Positions 32,118 through 40,900 of a stretch of 64,000 nucleotides of DNA are shown piece by piece; within the stretch, counting starts at the first letter, position 1; each line of letters opens with the position of its first letter. Below the pieces are notes generated by a model. It was not told where the DNA came from. It searched no databases and saw only the letters and a list, made by a program, of their open reading frames with translations. The stretch spans positions 3,554,001 to 3,618,000 of the forward strand of contig NZ_CP134605.1 of NCBI RefSeq assembly GCF_031844685.1, given 5' to 3'. The position numbers and the translations under genes are program-made. Source of the stretch: Streptomyces sp. ITFR-21 (GTDB lineage: Bacteria > Actinomycetota > Actinomycetes > Streptomycetales > Streptomycetaceae).

Positions 32118-32661
32118 GTGAGTGGGGAGCCGGACAGGCCGTTCCTGTATGTCGTGGTGTGTGCCGCGGGGGTGGCCGGGGGGCGTGGGGGAGCTGATCA
32201 CCGCGGCGCGGGAGCGGGGGTGGGGGGTCGGGGTGGTGGCGACGCCGCTGGGGCTGGGGTTCATCGACCAGGCGGCGGTGGAGGCGCAGACGGGGTACCC
32301 GATCCGGTCGGCGTGGCGGAAGCCCGGGGACCCGCGGCCGCTGCCGCCGCCGGACGCGATCGCGGTGGCCCCGGCGTCGTTCAACACGGTGAACAAGTGG
32401 GCGGCGGGCATCGCGGACACGTTGGCGCTGGGCATCCTGTGCGAGGCGTACGGGCTCGGTGTGCCGACCGCGGTGCTGCCGGCCGTGAACGCGGCGATGG
32501 CGGCCCACCCGGCGTACGTCGCGAGTCTGGAGCGGCTGCGCGCGATGGGCGTCCTGATCGGCGGCGCGGTGCCGCATCCGCCCCGCAGCGGTGGCGGGGC
32601 GGACCGGTTCCGCTGGGAGGAGGCGCTGGAGCTGCTCGCGCCGAAGCCGGCCGCCGGGTGA
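32118..32661 (+). pseudogene. Phosphopantothenoylcysteine-decarboxylase-like flavoprotein, one frameshift
   Basis: A GTG start with GGGGAGG upstream gives VSGEPDRPFLYVVVCAAGVAG. One extra G in a six-G run near 32180 then shifts the frame, and the rest reads GELITAARERGWGVGVVATP, APASFNTVNKWAAGIADTLA and LGILCEAYGLGVPTAVLPAV. The latter two are hallmarks of the FMN-binding HFCD (homo-oligomeric flavin-containing Cys decarboxylase) fold, including the PASxNT motif. Intact it would be about 180 residues, typical for the family. The break is in a homopolymer and would be corrected by removing one base. Confidence 0.75.
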
Positions 32662-32667
32662 CGGTGG

Positions 32668-32740
32668 AGGAGTGAGAGCGGGGGAGTGAGAGCGGAGGGG
32701 TGGGAGCGGAGGGGTGGGAGCGGGGGCGGGGGCGGCCCCG
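32668..32740. repeat. GAGTGAGAGCGG / GGGTGGGAGCGG repeats
   Basis: Imperfect 14-bp purine-rich repeats follow the flavoprotein stop codon and precede the end of the convergent MFS gene. They form a strongly G-rich strand that could affect transcription ends. No gene is present. Confidence 0.55.
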
Positions 32741-32840
32741 GCGCGGGTGCAAGGGCGGCGCGGGGCGGGGGCGGGGCGTGTCCGCAGGGCGCCGCGGCCA
32801 CCCGCCGCGGGCACCGGTGTCCGCCGGATCCCCGCGGGCG

Positions 32841-34124
32841 TCACGTCGGCGGGGCCTGGCCGTCCCGGGGCGGACCGCTGAGCTCCGGCGGACGGGCACG
32901 GGCGCCGGACACCACGGCGCCAGGCCGCCCGTACCGGGTGCCGGTCGTGGCGAAGGGGGAGTAGCGCGGCACCCAGCGCAGCAGCGCGCCGGCCGCCGCG
33001 ACGCCGACGGCGCCCATGACCGCGATGCCGGCCGCCAGGCTGCCGAGCGAGGCGGCGGACGAGACGACCAGCGGGCCGCCCGCGCTGCCGGAGTCCGCGC
33101 ACAGTCGCCACACGCCGAGGAACTGCGAACGGGTCTCCGGCGGCGCGACGTCCGCGCCGAGGGTCATCAGGATGCCGCTGCCGATCCCGTTGCCGAAGCC
33201 CATGACCATCGCGACCACGGTCAGTTCGGTCAGCGTGCGGGTCAGCGGCAGCGCGGCCTGGGCGCCCCCCAGCACCAGCATGGACGGCACCGCGATCCAC
33301 AGCCGCCCGGCCCGGTCCATCACCTGGCCCGAGGGGTAGAAGGTCAGCGTGTCGACCAGCCCGGCGATGCCGAAGACCACGCTGGTGGACGAGGGGCTCT
33401 GGCCCAGGTGCTCGGCCCACAGCGGCAGCACCGTCTGCCGGGTGGCCCGCACCGAGGCGACCAGCAGGACGGCCGCGCCCAGCGTGCGGAAGACCGTGCG
33501 GTGCTCGCGCAGCACCGACCGTACCGGCACGGGCTTCCTGCCGGTGGCGGCGGCCGGGTCGCTGACGTCCGGCACGGTGAGCAGGACGACCGAGGTCACG
33601 GCCGTGCACAGCAGCGCGAGCCAGTAGACGTCCCGTACCGGACGCCCGGTCAGGACGGCGGCGCCGAGGAACGGCCCGACGAAGGCGCCCACCCGCGACA
33701 TGCCGCCGAGCGTCGACAGCGCCCGCGCCCGCATCCCCGGCGGGACGACTTCGGTGAGGTAGGACTGCCGGGCCAGGATGAAGACCGCGTTCGACGCGCC
33801 GGTGACGGTCACCGCCAGCGCCAGCTGCCACAGGCTCCGGGCCAGCGCGCACCCGGTGAGGGTCACGGCGGTGACGCCCGAGGCGACCAGCATCGCCTTG
33901 CGGTCGCCGAGCCGCGCGGCCAGCGCCCCGGCCGGCACGTCGCCGAGGATCTGCCCGACCCCGAGCAGCGCGAGGACGAGCCCGGCGGCGCCGACGCTCG
34001 CGCCCAGCGCCCTGCCGCTGAGGGCCAGGACGGGGGCGAGCGCGCCCATGCCGGTCTCGAAGATCAGGACCGGCAGGAACACCGCCGGGACCAGGCTTTT
34101 CAGCGATACGGGATGCGCGTTCAC
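32841..34124 (-). CDS. MFS transporter
   Basis: A 427-residue major facilitator with 12 predicted helices. The loop 2-3 motif reads GDVPAGALAARLGDRKAML and the loop is repeated in degenerate form in the second half. Other helices include SLVPAVFLPVLIFETGMGAL and GFGNGIGSGILMTLGADVAPPETR, close to the drug:H+ antiporter group. The start is uncertain: a GTG at 34124 gives a normal N-terminus (NAHPVSLKSLVP); in-frame starts further upstream add a non-conserved extension. It probably exports a small molecule; no linked biosynthetic gene identifies it. Confidence 0.82.
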   Translation of the reverse strand: MNAHPVSLKSLVPAVFLPVLIFETGMGALAPVLALSGRALGASVGAAGLVLALLGVGQILGDVPAGALAARLGDRKAMLVASGVTAVTLTGCALARSLWQLALAVTVTGASNAVFILARQSYLTEVVPPGMRARALSTLGGMSRVGAFVGPFLGAAVLTGRPVRDVYWLALLCTAVTSVVLLTVPDVSDPAAATGRKPVPVRSVLREHRTVFRTLGAAVLLVASVRATRQTVLPLWAEHLGQSPSSTSVVFGIAGLVDTLTFYPSGQVMDRAGRLWIAVPSMLVLGGAQAALPLTRTLTELTVVAMVMGFGNGIGSGILMTLGADVAPPETRSQFLGVWRLCADSGSAGGPLVVSSAASLGSLAAGIAVMGAVGVAAAGALLRWVPRYSPFATTGTRYGRPGAVVSGARARPPELSGPPRDGQAPPT

Positions 34125-34542
34125 GTGCTGACGTCCCACCTTCGTGCCGACGGCCTCCGGACCCGGCGATCCGCGCCGGGCCGGCCGCAGCCCGTGGTTC
34201 ATTCAACAACAGGCCCCGCGCCCGTCCCGGCCGACCCCGTCCCGGCCGACCCCGCCCCGGCCGACCCCGCCCCGCCGACCCGGCCGCCGCTCCGTACCGC
34301 GCCGGCGCCTGGCCCGCGCGGAACCGGCGCCCGGCGCGGCCGGGCCGCCGAGCGCCCCCGCCGCCGGGAACCCCGCCCGGCCCCCGTTCCCCGCCGCTCC
34401 CGGGGGTGTTGCCCGTCTGCTGCCGGGATGCCGTTGCCGCGCCGCAACGGTGTTGCGGGCGGGCAGTCTGGTTGCCCGCCCGGCTGACCGGCCACGGCGA
34501 TCCGGCGCGGCGACCACCATCGCCGCCGGCGAGAGGTAGCCC
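34125..34542. repeat. Non-coding GC-rich stretch with CCCGGCCGACCCC repeats
   Basis: Four tandem copies of about 12 bp (CCCGGCCGACCC) occupy 34226-34285. No convincing gene is seen elsewhere in the stretch. It separates the MFS gene from the divergent small membrane protein gene, so both promoters should be here. Confidence 0.5.
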
Positions 34543-34734
34543 GTGCAGACCCCGTTGTTGTCCGTCAGGGCGGCGCTTGTCCTCACCTTGTCCCTGCTGA
34601 CCGGCGTCGGCGCCGGGGTGCTGTCCGCGGTCGGCGGTGTCCCGTCGGCCCGGTGCGTCCTGTGCGGCGCCGGGGCGTTCGGCCTCGCCGTCCCCTTCTT
34701 CGACCGGCTCATCGGCGCGACCGGTCCCGAGTGA
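34543..34734 (+). CDS. 63-aa membrane protein
   Basis: A short open frame beginning with GTG behind GAGAGG encodes a hydrophobic helix (RAALVLTLSLLTGVGAGVLSA) and a second one (CVLCGAGAFGLAVPFFDRLI) with a CVLC pair at its start. Codon bias is normal. No family is known. It could be a small membrane peptide or a chance open frame, and the downstream receiver gene is 88 bp away. Confidence 0.45.
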   Translation: MQTPLLSVRAALVLTLSLLTGVGAGVLSAVGGVPSARCVLCGAGAFGLAVPFFDRLIGATGPE

Positions 34735-34822
34735 CGCGCGGTACCCCTCATGCTTGAACCCAGGGCACTGGCCACCCGGCCCAGGGACCGAGGTGGCCGC
34801 GGCGACAGGAGGACGAGCCCCG

Positions 34823-35992
34823 ATGGGCGAATTACGGCCGCTGGCCGACGACTTGAACGACGACTGCCGGCAGTTCGCCCAGGCACTCCGCACGTTGTTC
34901 GCCGGGCTGGAGGTGTCGGTGCGGCGCTACGCGGCCCGGCGCTACCGCGACGCGGGGACGGTCTCCCGCTACCTCAGCGGCGTCCGGGTGCCGCCCTGGG
35001 ATTTCGTGGTCGACCTGTTCGCCGACCTCGCCGCCGACCACGGCGCCCCGGCCACCCCGCTGACCCTGGAGTACGTACGCGAGCTGCACGGCTGCGCGGT
35101 CCGGGCCACCGCGCCCCCGGAGCACGGAGTGGAGATCCTGCAGCAGCAGCTGGCCGACGCCGACCGCGAGGCCCGCCGCGCCACCGTCCAGGAGGACCTG
35201 CTCGGGGACGCCCTGCTGGACCGCCAGCACCGCATCGCCGACCTTGAAGTACGCCTGAACCTGCTGGAGACCCAGTGGTCGGCCCAGCGCACCAGGACCG
35301 ACCTGCTCACCGCGGAACTTGAGACCGCCGACGACCTGCGCGCCGAGCACCAGCGACTGAAGGACCAGATCAGGACGCTGGAAGCGGATCTGGAGGAGGC
35401 CCGGCTGCGGGTCCTGCTCGCCGAGTCCCGGTGCGACGTGCTGGAACGCCAGCTCACCATCGCCGAGGGCCCGCTGCCCGCCCTCCCGCCCGCGGGCGCC
35501 GAGTCCGTCGCGCTGGGCACCTCCGTCGTCGGCGTGGCCGCGGCCTGCGCCGCGGGCCCGGCCGTGACCGCCACCGCCGTCGCCGCGGGCGGGTCCGCCG
35601 CGCGCATCCTGGCCGTCGACGACAAGCAGGCCAACCTCCTGGCCCTCGAAGCCGTCCTGGCCGGCCTCGGCCACGAGGTCGTCACCGCCGACTCCGGACA
35701 GGCCGCCCTCAAGGCCCTGCTGGACGCCACCGGGTTCGCCGTCATCCTGCTCGACGTGCAGATGCCCGACATGGACGGCTACGAGACCGCGATCCACATC
35801 AAGCGCCGCGCCCGTACCCGCAACATCCCCATCATCTTCCTCACCGCCATGGACCACGACCCCGCGCACATGTTCCGCGGCTACACCGCGGGCGCCGTCG
35901 ACTACCTCGTCAAACCCTTCGACCCGTGGATCCTGCGCGCCAAGGTCGAGGCGTTCGTCCAGATGCATCTGGAGGCCCGCCCCACGCCGTGA
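34823..35992 (+). CDS. Coiled-coil protein with C-terminal response-regulator receiver domain
   Basis: A 389-residue protein. Residues 1-100 form a helical domain resembling the N-terminal helix-turn-helix-like module of Streptomyces proteins ([20 protein letters not shown]). Residues of about 115-215 form a coiled coil ([20 protein letters not shown]). Residues of about 260-385 form a CheY-type receiver: acidic pair in [15 protein letters not shown], phosphoacceptor aspartate in [14 protein letters not shown], conserved Thr in FLTAM and Lys in YLVKPFDPW. The receiver is at the C-terminus and there is no following output domain. No kinase gene adjoins. ATG at 34823 has AGGAGG 10 nt upstream. 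Confidence 0.85.
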   Translation: MGELRPLADDLNDDCRQFAQALRTLFAGLEVSVRRYAARRYRDAGTVSRYLSGVRVPPWDFVVDLFADLAADHGAPATPLTLEYVRELHGCAVRATAPPEHGVEILQQQLADADREARRATVQEDLLGDALLDRQHRIADLEVRLNLLETQWSAQRTRTDLLTAELETADDLRAEHQRLKDQIRTLEADLEEARLRVLLAESRCDVLERQLTIAEGPLPALPPAGAESVALGTSVVGVAAACAAGPAVTATAVAAGGSAARILAVDDKQANLLALEAVLAGLGHEVVTADSGQAALKALLDATGFAVILLDVQMPDMDGYETAIHIKRRARTRNIPIIFLTAMDHDPAHMFRGYTAGAVDYLVKPFDPWILRAKVEAFVQMHLEARPTP

Positions 35993-36061
35993 CGGCCGGT
36001 GCCGGGCGCCGGGCGGCCCAGACCGGCCTCGCGGCGGAGCGGCGCGGCCCCCTGCCATAAG

Positions 36062-36619
36062 GTCACCGCGTACGGGGGCGGCGGCGCTGAGCGGCTCACG
36101 GTCAGCGCGGGTGACGCCGGATACGGCGTCGAGTACCCGGCGGCCTCCCGGTACGTCACCTCGGTCGGCGGCACCTCGCTGAAGCGGGCGGGCAACGCGC
36201 GCGGCTGGACCGAGGCGGCCTGGAACGGCACCGGTTCCGGCTGCTCGCCCTACGACGCCAAGCCCACCTGGCAGAAGGACACCGGGTGCGGCAAGCGCTC
36301 GGTGGCCGACGTCTCCGCGGTGGCCGACCCGGCCACCGGCGTCGCGGTGTACGACACCTACGGCGGCGACCCGGGCTGGGAGGTCTTCGGCGGTACGAGC
36401 GTGTCCGCGCCGATCATCGCCGGTGTCTACGCGCTGGCCGGCGTCCCGTCGGCGGGCTCCTACCCGGTGTCGTTCCCGTACGCCCACCCGGGCGCGCTCA
36501 ACGACATCACCTCCGGCTCCAACGGCTCCTGCGGTTCGTACCTGTGCACCGCGGGACCGGGCTACGACGGCCCGACCGGCCTGGGCACCCCCAACGGTGT
36601 GACGGCTTTCCAGGGCTGA
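36062..36619 (+). pseudogene. C-terminal remnant of an S53/S8-type secreted serine peptidase
   Basis: The fragment begins without a start codon and encodes the last 185 residues of a sedolisin-like protease: [38 protein letters not shown], the catalytic serine in FGGTSVSAPIIAGVYAL, and the terminal LNDITSGSNGSCG...YDGPTGLGTPNG block that carries the calcium-site region. The catalytic glutamate/aspartate half and the pro-domain are absent. The left breakpoint is near 36060, just after the receiver-domain gene. It is not expected to be functional. Confidence 0.8.
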
Positions 36620-36888
36620 ACCGGCACCGGACCACCGGGGGCGGGACGGCCCCGACCGGCCGCCCCGCCCCCGGCTCCGCTCCCCGCGCCGTCCCGCCCC
36701 GGCTGTACCGGGGTGGGGCGGGCGGTGGTCTACTGGGCGCTCTTCGGCGGGAAACCGGGAAGGGCGGCTCCCGCCGCACGTGCCACCAGGGGAGATGCGC
36801 GGTGCAGAGGGAAGAGGCCATCGAGGCGCGGGCCGCCGACCGGTCATGCGACGGTCACAAGATCCGCACAGTTGCACCTAGTGGAGAG

Positions 36889-36903
36889 TGACTGAGGCAG
36901 TCA
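36889..36903. promoter_or_regulatory. MarR operator candidate TGACTG-AGG-CAGTCA
   Basis: A perfect 6-bp inverted repeat with a 3-bp centre ends 10 bp before the MarR start codon. TTGCAC at 36872-36877 may be the -35 box. A position overlapping the transcription start is what is expected for MarR autoregulation of the four-gene set. Confidence 0.6.
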
Positions 36904-36913
36904 GACTTCAGCC

Positions 36914-37435
36914 ATGGTTGACGATGACGACGCACGCGGTGCCAACCTCCTCGGCGCCTTCGCCGTCGCGGCGCACGACCGCCTCCTGGCCGAACTGGCC
37001 GAACACGGCGGCGGGTCCGCGAGCCGGGCGGCGGCGCTGGCGACGCTGAAGGGCTGCCCGGGTGACACGGTCGAGCAGTTGGCGGCGGTGCTGGGGCTGA
37101 CGGGTTCGGGCGCCACCCGCCTCGTCGCGGGCCTGGTGGGCGACGACCTGGTCGACAAGCGGCCGGGAGCCGACGGCCGGGCCCTGGCGCTGCACCTCAC
37201 CAGCCGGGGGCAGGCCGTCGCCGAGGAAATCCTGCGGGCCCGGCACGACTGCTTCGAGGAGATGCTGGGGGAGCTGACCCCCGACGAGCGCCGTACGTTC
37301 GTCCGCCTGTCGGAGCGGATGCTCGCCTCGCTGGGCGATGGCGCGAAGTGGGCGGACCACGCCTGCCGCCTCTGCGACTACGACAGCTGCCCGCAGCAGA
37401 CCTGCCCGGTCGCGCGGAAGGCCGCCGCCTCGTGA
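36914..37435 (+). CDS. MarR-family regulator with C-terminal Cys cluster
   Basis: A 173-residue winged-helix regulator. The recognition region is TVEQLAAVLGLTGSGATRLV followed by DDLVDKRPGADGRALALHLT (wing). The C-terminus carries a compact cysteine cluster, HACRLCDYDSCPQQTCPV, with four cysteines that may bind metal or sense redox state; I recall a similar CRLCD tail in a MarR subgroup. No Shine-Dalgarno is evident before the ATG, so the transcript may be nearly leaderless. Its stop codon overlaps the EamA start by 4 bp, so it heads an operon with an exporter. Likely role: repressor of that exporter. Confidence 0.85.
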   Translation: MVDDDDARGANLLGAFAVAAHDRLLAELAEHGGGSASRAAALATLKGCPGDTVEQLAAVLGLTGSGATRLVAGLVGDDLVDKRPGADGRALALHLTSRGQAVAEEILRARHDCFEEMLGELTPDERRTFVRLSERMLASLGDGAKWADHACRLCDYDSCPQQTCPVARKAAAS

Positions 37436-38478
37436 TCCGCGACCGGCACGGCGTGGCCCTGATCGTCGCCGCGGCGTGCTGGGGCTCGGACACCGTAGCG
37501 GTGAAGTACGCGCTGCGCGGCATCCCGGCGATGACGCTGCTGATGATCGAGCTCGTCTGCGCCACCGCGGCGCTGTGGACCGTACTGCTGATCCGCGGGC
37601 ACCGGCGTCCGGCGGGCCTGGGCCGGCTGGCCCTGCTCGGCCTGTTCGAGCCGGGGCTGGCCTACGCCGCGATCAACCTCGGCCTCATCCACACCACCGC
37701 GTCCGACGCGTCGCTGCTGTCCGGTACGGAGTCGGCGTTCGTCGTCGTGCTGGCCGCCGTCTTCCTCGGCAGGCGCTTCACCCGCGGCGCGGTGGCGGCC
37801 GTCGTCATCGCGACCGTCGGCGTCGCCGCGCTGAGCGGGTCGGCGCCATCGCTGGCCGCCGGGTGGGGCGACGGGCTGGTCCTGGCCGGTTCGCTGTCCG
37901 CCGCGATCTACGTGACGCTGGCCGGCCGGATCGCCCCCGAGCTGGACTCCCTCACCATGACGGCCTACCAGTTCCTGGCCGGCACCGCGGTCAGCGTGCC
38001 GTTCGCCCTGGCGCAGTGGGCTTCCGACGGCACCGTCCTGCCGGCCGGCAGCACGCCCGGCCAGTGGGCCGCCGCGGTCGGGGCCGGGGTCGTCGGGCTG
38101 GCGCTGAGCTTCCTGCTCTACAACCGGGCGATCGGGTACATCAGCGCCACCACCGCGGGGATGGTGCTCAACCTGATCCCGCTGTTCGGACTGGCCGCCG
38201 CCGTGCTCGTCCTCGGCGAGCCGGTCGACGCCTGGCAGGGCGTGGGCGCCCTGCTCATCCTGTCCGGACTCGTCCTGTTCACCCTCGCCGAGCGCGAGCC
38301 CCCTGTCTCCGCCGACGCCGACGTCGACGCGGATCCGTACACCGAAGCGTCCGTGGACACCGACGGCCGCCCCGGCGCCGTGCCGGAACCGGACGGCGAT
38401 GACGACGACGATGACGGCGGCGACCGGCGTCTGCCCAGCGGCAGCCGTCGGACGGCCGCCGAAAGCGAAGGGAAGTGA
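37432..38478 (+). CDS. EamA/DMT-family exporter
   Basis: A 348-residue membrane protein with ten predicted helices in two EamA repeats (IVAAACWGSDTVAVKYALRG and GVVGLALSFLLYNRAIGYIS). The second repeat ends NLIPLFGLAAAVLVLGEP, a classical block of the drug/metabolite transporter family. A hydrophilic acidic tail of about 55 residues (DADVDADPYTEASVDTD, GDDDDDDGG) follows and is unusual. The GTG start overlaps the MarR stop. The following gene overlaps its own stop. It should export a small metabolite, possibly the product of the enzymes downstream. Confidence 0.88.
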   Translation: MIRDRHGVALIVAAACWGSDTVAVKYALRGIPAMTLLMIELVCATAALWTVLLIRGHRRPAGLGRLALLGLFEPGLAYAAINLGLIHTTASDASLLSGTESAFVVVLAAVFLGRRFTRGAVAAVVIATVGVAALSGSAPSLAAGWGDGLVLAGSLSAAIYVTLAGRIAPELDSLTMTAYQFLAGTAVSVPFALAQWASDGTVLPAGSTPGQWAAAVGAGVVGLALSFLLYNRAIGYISATTAGMVLNLIPLFGLAAAVLVLGEPVDAWQGVGALLILSGLVLFTLAEREPPVSADADVDADPYTEASVDTDGRPGAVPEPDGDDDDDDGGDRRLPSGSRRTAAESEGK

Positions 38479-39620
38479 TCGGATTGGCTTCACTCATTGA
38501 AGCGCTGACTCATGACGGGATCCAGCAGGCGATCCCGCTGGACGAGCGGATCGCCGCGCTGCCGCAGCTGGCCGCCGGCACCAGCCTGGGCGAGGACATC
38601 GACCAGGCCAACACGGTACTGCTCGACCCCGCGGTCGACGAGGACACCAAGCGCGCCGAGCTGATGCGGTGGGTCGCCCGTCGCCAGCCGTGCCTGTTCG
38701 GCCGCCTCGGCGCGCACGAGTCGAAGGGCGAGGCCGCGTCCAAGGGACTCGGCATCAACGTGTGCTGGATCGGCGAGGCCGACATCGCGCTGGGCGCCGA
38801 CCACGTCAGCGCGAAGATCCAGCGCGAGCGGCGCGCGTGGAAGGACCGCGCCGAGGCCGGCGCCGCGAGCGGCTTCCTGATCATGTTCAACTCGGCCCGG
38901 CTCGCCTACGCGCGGCCGAGCCGCGAGCTGGTCGCGTTATGCGTCGCCCTCTCCGACCTCTACCTCGTGGAGCACGCCCCGATCCGCGCCGACGTGATCT
39001 ACACCGAGGCGGTCCCGCTGCGCCGCGCCGACGGCCAGCTCACCTTGTTCAAGGCCGGGTGCAACATCTTCTACGGCGGCGCGCACCGCACCGTCAACCA
39101 TGACCGCCGGGTGCCCGGCGGTCTGCTGTTCTCGATGAACTCCCCGGGCCACTACGCCAACTCGCTGGCCCTGCGCGGTCTCGCCGCCGGTCTGGACGAG
39201 GCGATCGACTTCGTCCGCGAGACCGCCTACCGGTCCGTCGGCAACGGCGGCATCGGCCACCACGGCGCGAAGAGCACCAGCTGGCACAACACCGTCCCCC
39301 ACCAGCCGGCCCGGGAACCCGAACGCCGGCGTCCGGCCTATGTCCCGCCGAACTTCGACCCCGAGCGCTACTCCGCCACCTACCACACCGACGTCCTGGT
39401 CCCCACCGACGTCACCGTCGACGGCCGCCTCAGCGACGGCCCCGGCCCGGACACCGAGACCTGGCCCTATCTGATCCTCGACTACATCACCTCCGAGGCG
39501 TTCGCGGCCGACCACGTCAACTACGGCCTTTTCCACGGTCACCCGATCGAGGACTGCGACAAATACCACAACCCGTGGCCGTCGCGGGTCGCCCGCAACG
39601 AGGAACTCTTCGAGTACTGA
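38475..39620 (+). CDS. Unrecognised 381-aa cytoplasmic protein in MarR/EamA operon
   Basis: I do not recognise the family. The protein has no signal or membrane helix. Conserved-looking blocks are RQPCLFGRLGAHESKG, GINVCWIGEADIALGADHV, FLIMFNSARLAYARPSREL, NIFYGGAHRTVNHDRRVPGG, GIGHHGAKSTSWHNT and HVNYGLFHGHPIEDCDKYHN. The many His, Cys and Asp residues suggest a metal- or haem-dependent enzyme; a remote likeness to haem-dependent N-hydroxylases (YqcI/YcgG type) is only an impression. The GTG at 38475 overlaps the EamA stop (GTGA), but a TTG at 38484 is better spaced from AAGGGAAG and may be the real start. Being between an exporter and a lyase, it is probably biosynthetic or degradative. Confidence 0.7.
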   Translation: MIGLASLIEALTHDGIQQAIPLDERIAALPQLAAGTSLGEDIDQANTVLLDPAVDEDTKRAELMRWVARRQPCLFGRLGAHESKGEAASKGLGINVCWIGEADIALGADHVSAKIQRERRAWKDRAEAGAASGFLIMFNSARLAYARPSRELVALCVALSDLYLVEHAPIRADVIYTEAVPLRRADGQLTLFKAGCNIFYGGAHRTVNHDRRVPGGLLFSMNSPGHYANSLALRGLAAGLDEAIDFVRETAYRSVGNGGIGHHGAKSTSWHNTVPHQPAREPERRRPAYVPPNFDPERYSATYHTDVLVPTDVTVDGRLSDGPGPDTETWPYLILDYITSEAFAADHVNYGLFHGHPIEDCDKYHNPWPSRVARNEELFEY

Positions 39621-39774
39621 GCCCGGCGCCCGTTCCCCGCCCCCTGTTTGCTGCCCTTGCGCCCCGCCCCACCGCCCCACCGCCGGGCCGCGGTCCGGCG
39701 GCCCGTCATCGCCCGCCGATGAGGGGCCGCCGGACCCCCGCGGGCCGCCGCCGGGCCCGGGAGAGGCCCGCGGC

Positions 39775-39791
39775 GGGCCTGAGAAAGGCCC
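39775..39791 (+). terminator. Hairpin after the 381-aa gene
   Basis: GGGCCT and AGGCCC flank the loop GAGAA, nested within a larger GC-rich inverted structure (39740-39800), 155 nt after the stop codon. It lies just before a distinctly AT-rich leader and may end the MarR-EamA transcript. Confidence 0.5.
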
Positions 39792-39800
39792 GGGGGGCCC

Positions 39801-39986
39801 AGAGATCCGAATATCGGAATTTCATTCATCTGATCCTATTGAATTCGGAACCCGTACATGATCCCGCGGAATTGAGGGCTTCCTTCCGTGTTGACGGATC
39901 TCCAAGATTCGGTAAAGCTAGGCAAAGACTCGGCATGTGTATGTCGAAATTCCATGCCTTGTGCATGCCATACAAAGGAGAAGCGC
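39801..39986 (+). promoter_or_regulatory. AT-rich leader before the isocitrate-lyase-like gene
   Basis: This 185-bp stretch is far less GC-rich than its surroundings and holds short inverted repeats (CCGA-ATA-TCGG, GGCATG/CATGCC). It probably contains the promoter of the next gene. An open frame in it runs in phase with that gene from a GTG at 39888, but the strong AAGGAG at 39975-39980 marks the real start. Confidence 0.5.
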
Positions 39987-40880
39987 GTGCAGTACGGAAA
40001 CGCCCTGCGGAACGAAATCGCGTCCGCCGATACCACTCCCCTCATCGGGGTCTACGACATGTACTCGGCCTCCATCGCGGCCCAGCACTACAACGGCTTC
40101 TTCGTCTCCGGATTCGGATTCGCCGCCTCCTACTACGGGCTGCCCGACATCGGCTTCATCGCCTGGCCGGACATGGTCGCCTTCACCGAGCGGCTCCGGA
40201 CGGCCTTCCCCGCCCACCACCTGCTGGTGGACATCGACGACGGCTACGTGGACCCCGAGGTCGCCTGCCACGTCGTGCAGCGCCTGGAGCGGGCCGGCGC
40301 CTCCGGGGTGATCCTGGAGGACCAGAAGCGGCCCCGGCGCTGCGGGCACGCGGACGGCAAGCTCACGCTGCCGCTGGAGGAGTACCTGGAGAAGCTGAAC
40401 CTGGTGCTGGCCAGCCGGCAGGACCTGGTGGTCGTGGCGCGCACCGATGCCACGGAGGACGCGGACATCCTGCGCCGCGCCGCGGCGCTCGCCGAGACGG
40501 ACGCCGACGTCGTCCTGGTCGACGGCGTGCGCAGTGTGGAGTGGATCCACCGCATCCGCAAGGTCATCGGGGACAAGCCGCTGCTGTTCAACCAGATCGC
40601 CGGCGGCAAGTCCCCCCGGCTGTCGCTGCCCGAACTCACCGATCTGGGCGTGGACGTCGCCATCTACAGCACACCGTGCCTGTTCGCGGCGCACACCGCG
40701 ATCGAGGACGCCATGCTCAAACTCAAGCGGTCCGACGGCCGGCTGCCGGAGACCGGCGGCGCGGGAGCGGTCGGCGTGGCGGGTTCCACCCAGCTGCTGG
40801 AGCGCAACATCAGCCGGCACCACGGCAGGTCCGTGCTGCCGCACAGCTCGGCACCCGTATCGCAGCCCGTCTCCGTCTGA
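39987..40880 (+). CDS. Isocitrate lyase/PEP mutase-superfamily enzyme
   Basis: A 297-residue TIM-barrel enzyme of the superfamily that cleaves or forms C-C or P-C bonds next to a carboxylate. N-terminal blocks are TPLIGVYDMYSASIAAQHYN and VSGFGFAASYYGLPDIGF; metal-ligand acidic residues lie in LLVDIDDGYVDPEV; the active-site loop is ILEDQKRPRRCGHADGK. That EDQ...RCGH loop matches 2-methylisocitrate lyase/dimethylmalate lyase/CPEP-mutase-type members and differs from true PEP mutase (EDKxxxxxNS), so a phosphonate pathway is not supported. GTG at 39987 has AAAGGAG 6 nt upstream. It may form one pathway with the preceding unknown protein and EamA exporter. Confidence 0.85.
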   Translation: MQYGNALRNEIASADTTPLIGVYDMYSASIAAQHYNGFFVSGFGFAASYYGLPDIGFIAWPDMVAFTERLRTAFPAHHLLVDIDDGYVDPEVACHVVQRLERAGASGVILEDQKRPRRCGHADGKLTLPLEEYLEKLNLVLASRQDLVVVARTDATEDADILRRAAALAETDADVVLVDGVRSVEWIHRIRKVIGDKPLLFNQIAGGKSPRLSLPELTDLGVDVAIYSTPCLFAAHTAIEDAMLKLKRSDGRLPETGGAGAVGVAGSTQLLERNISRHHGRSVLPHSSAPVSQPVSV

Positions 40881-40900
40881 GCCGGAGGGCCTCCAGCGCG

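Noticed and set aside
39987-40880. Phosphonate biosynthesis start enzyme (PEP mutase)
   Set aside because: The EDKxxxxxNS signature is replaced by EDQ...RCGH and no phosphonopyruvate decarboxylase is nearby.
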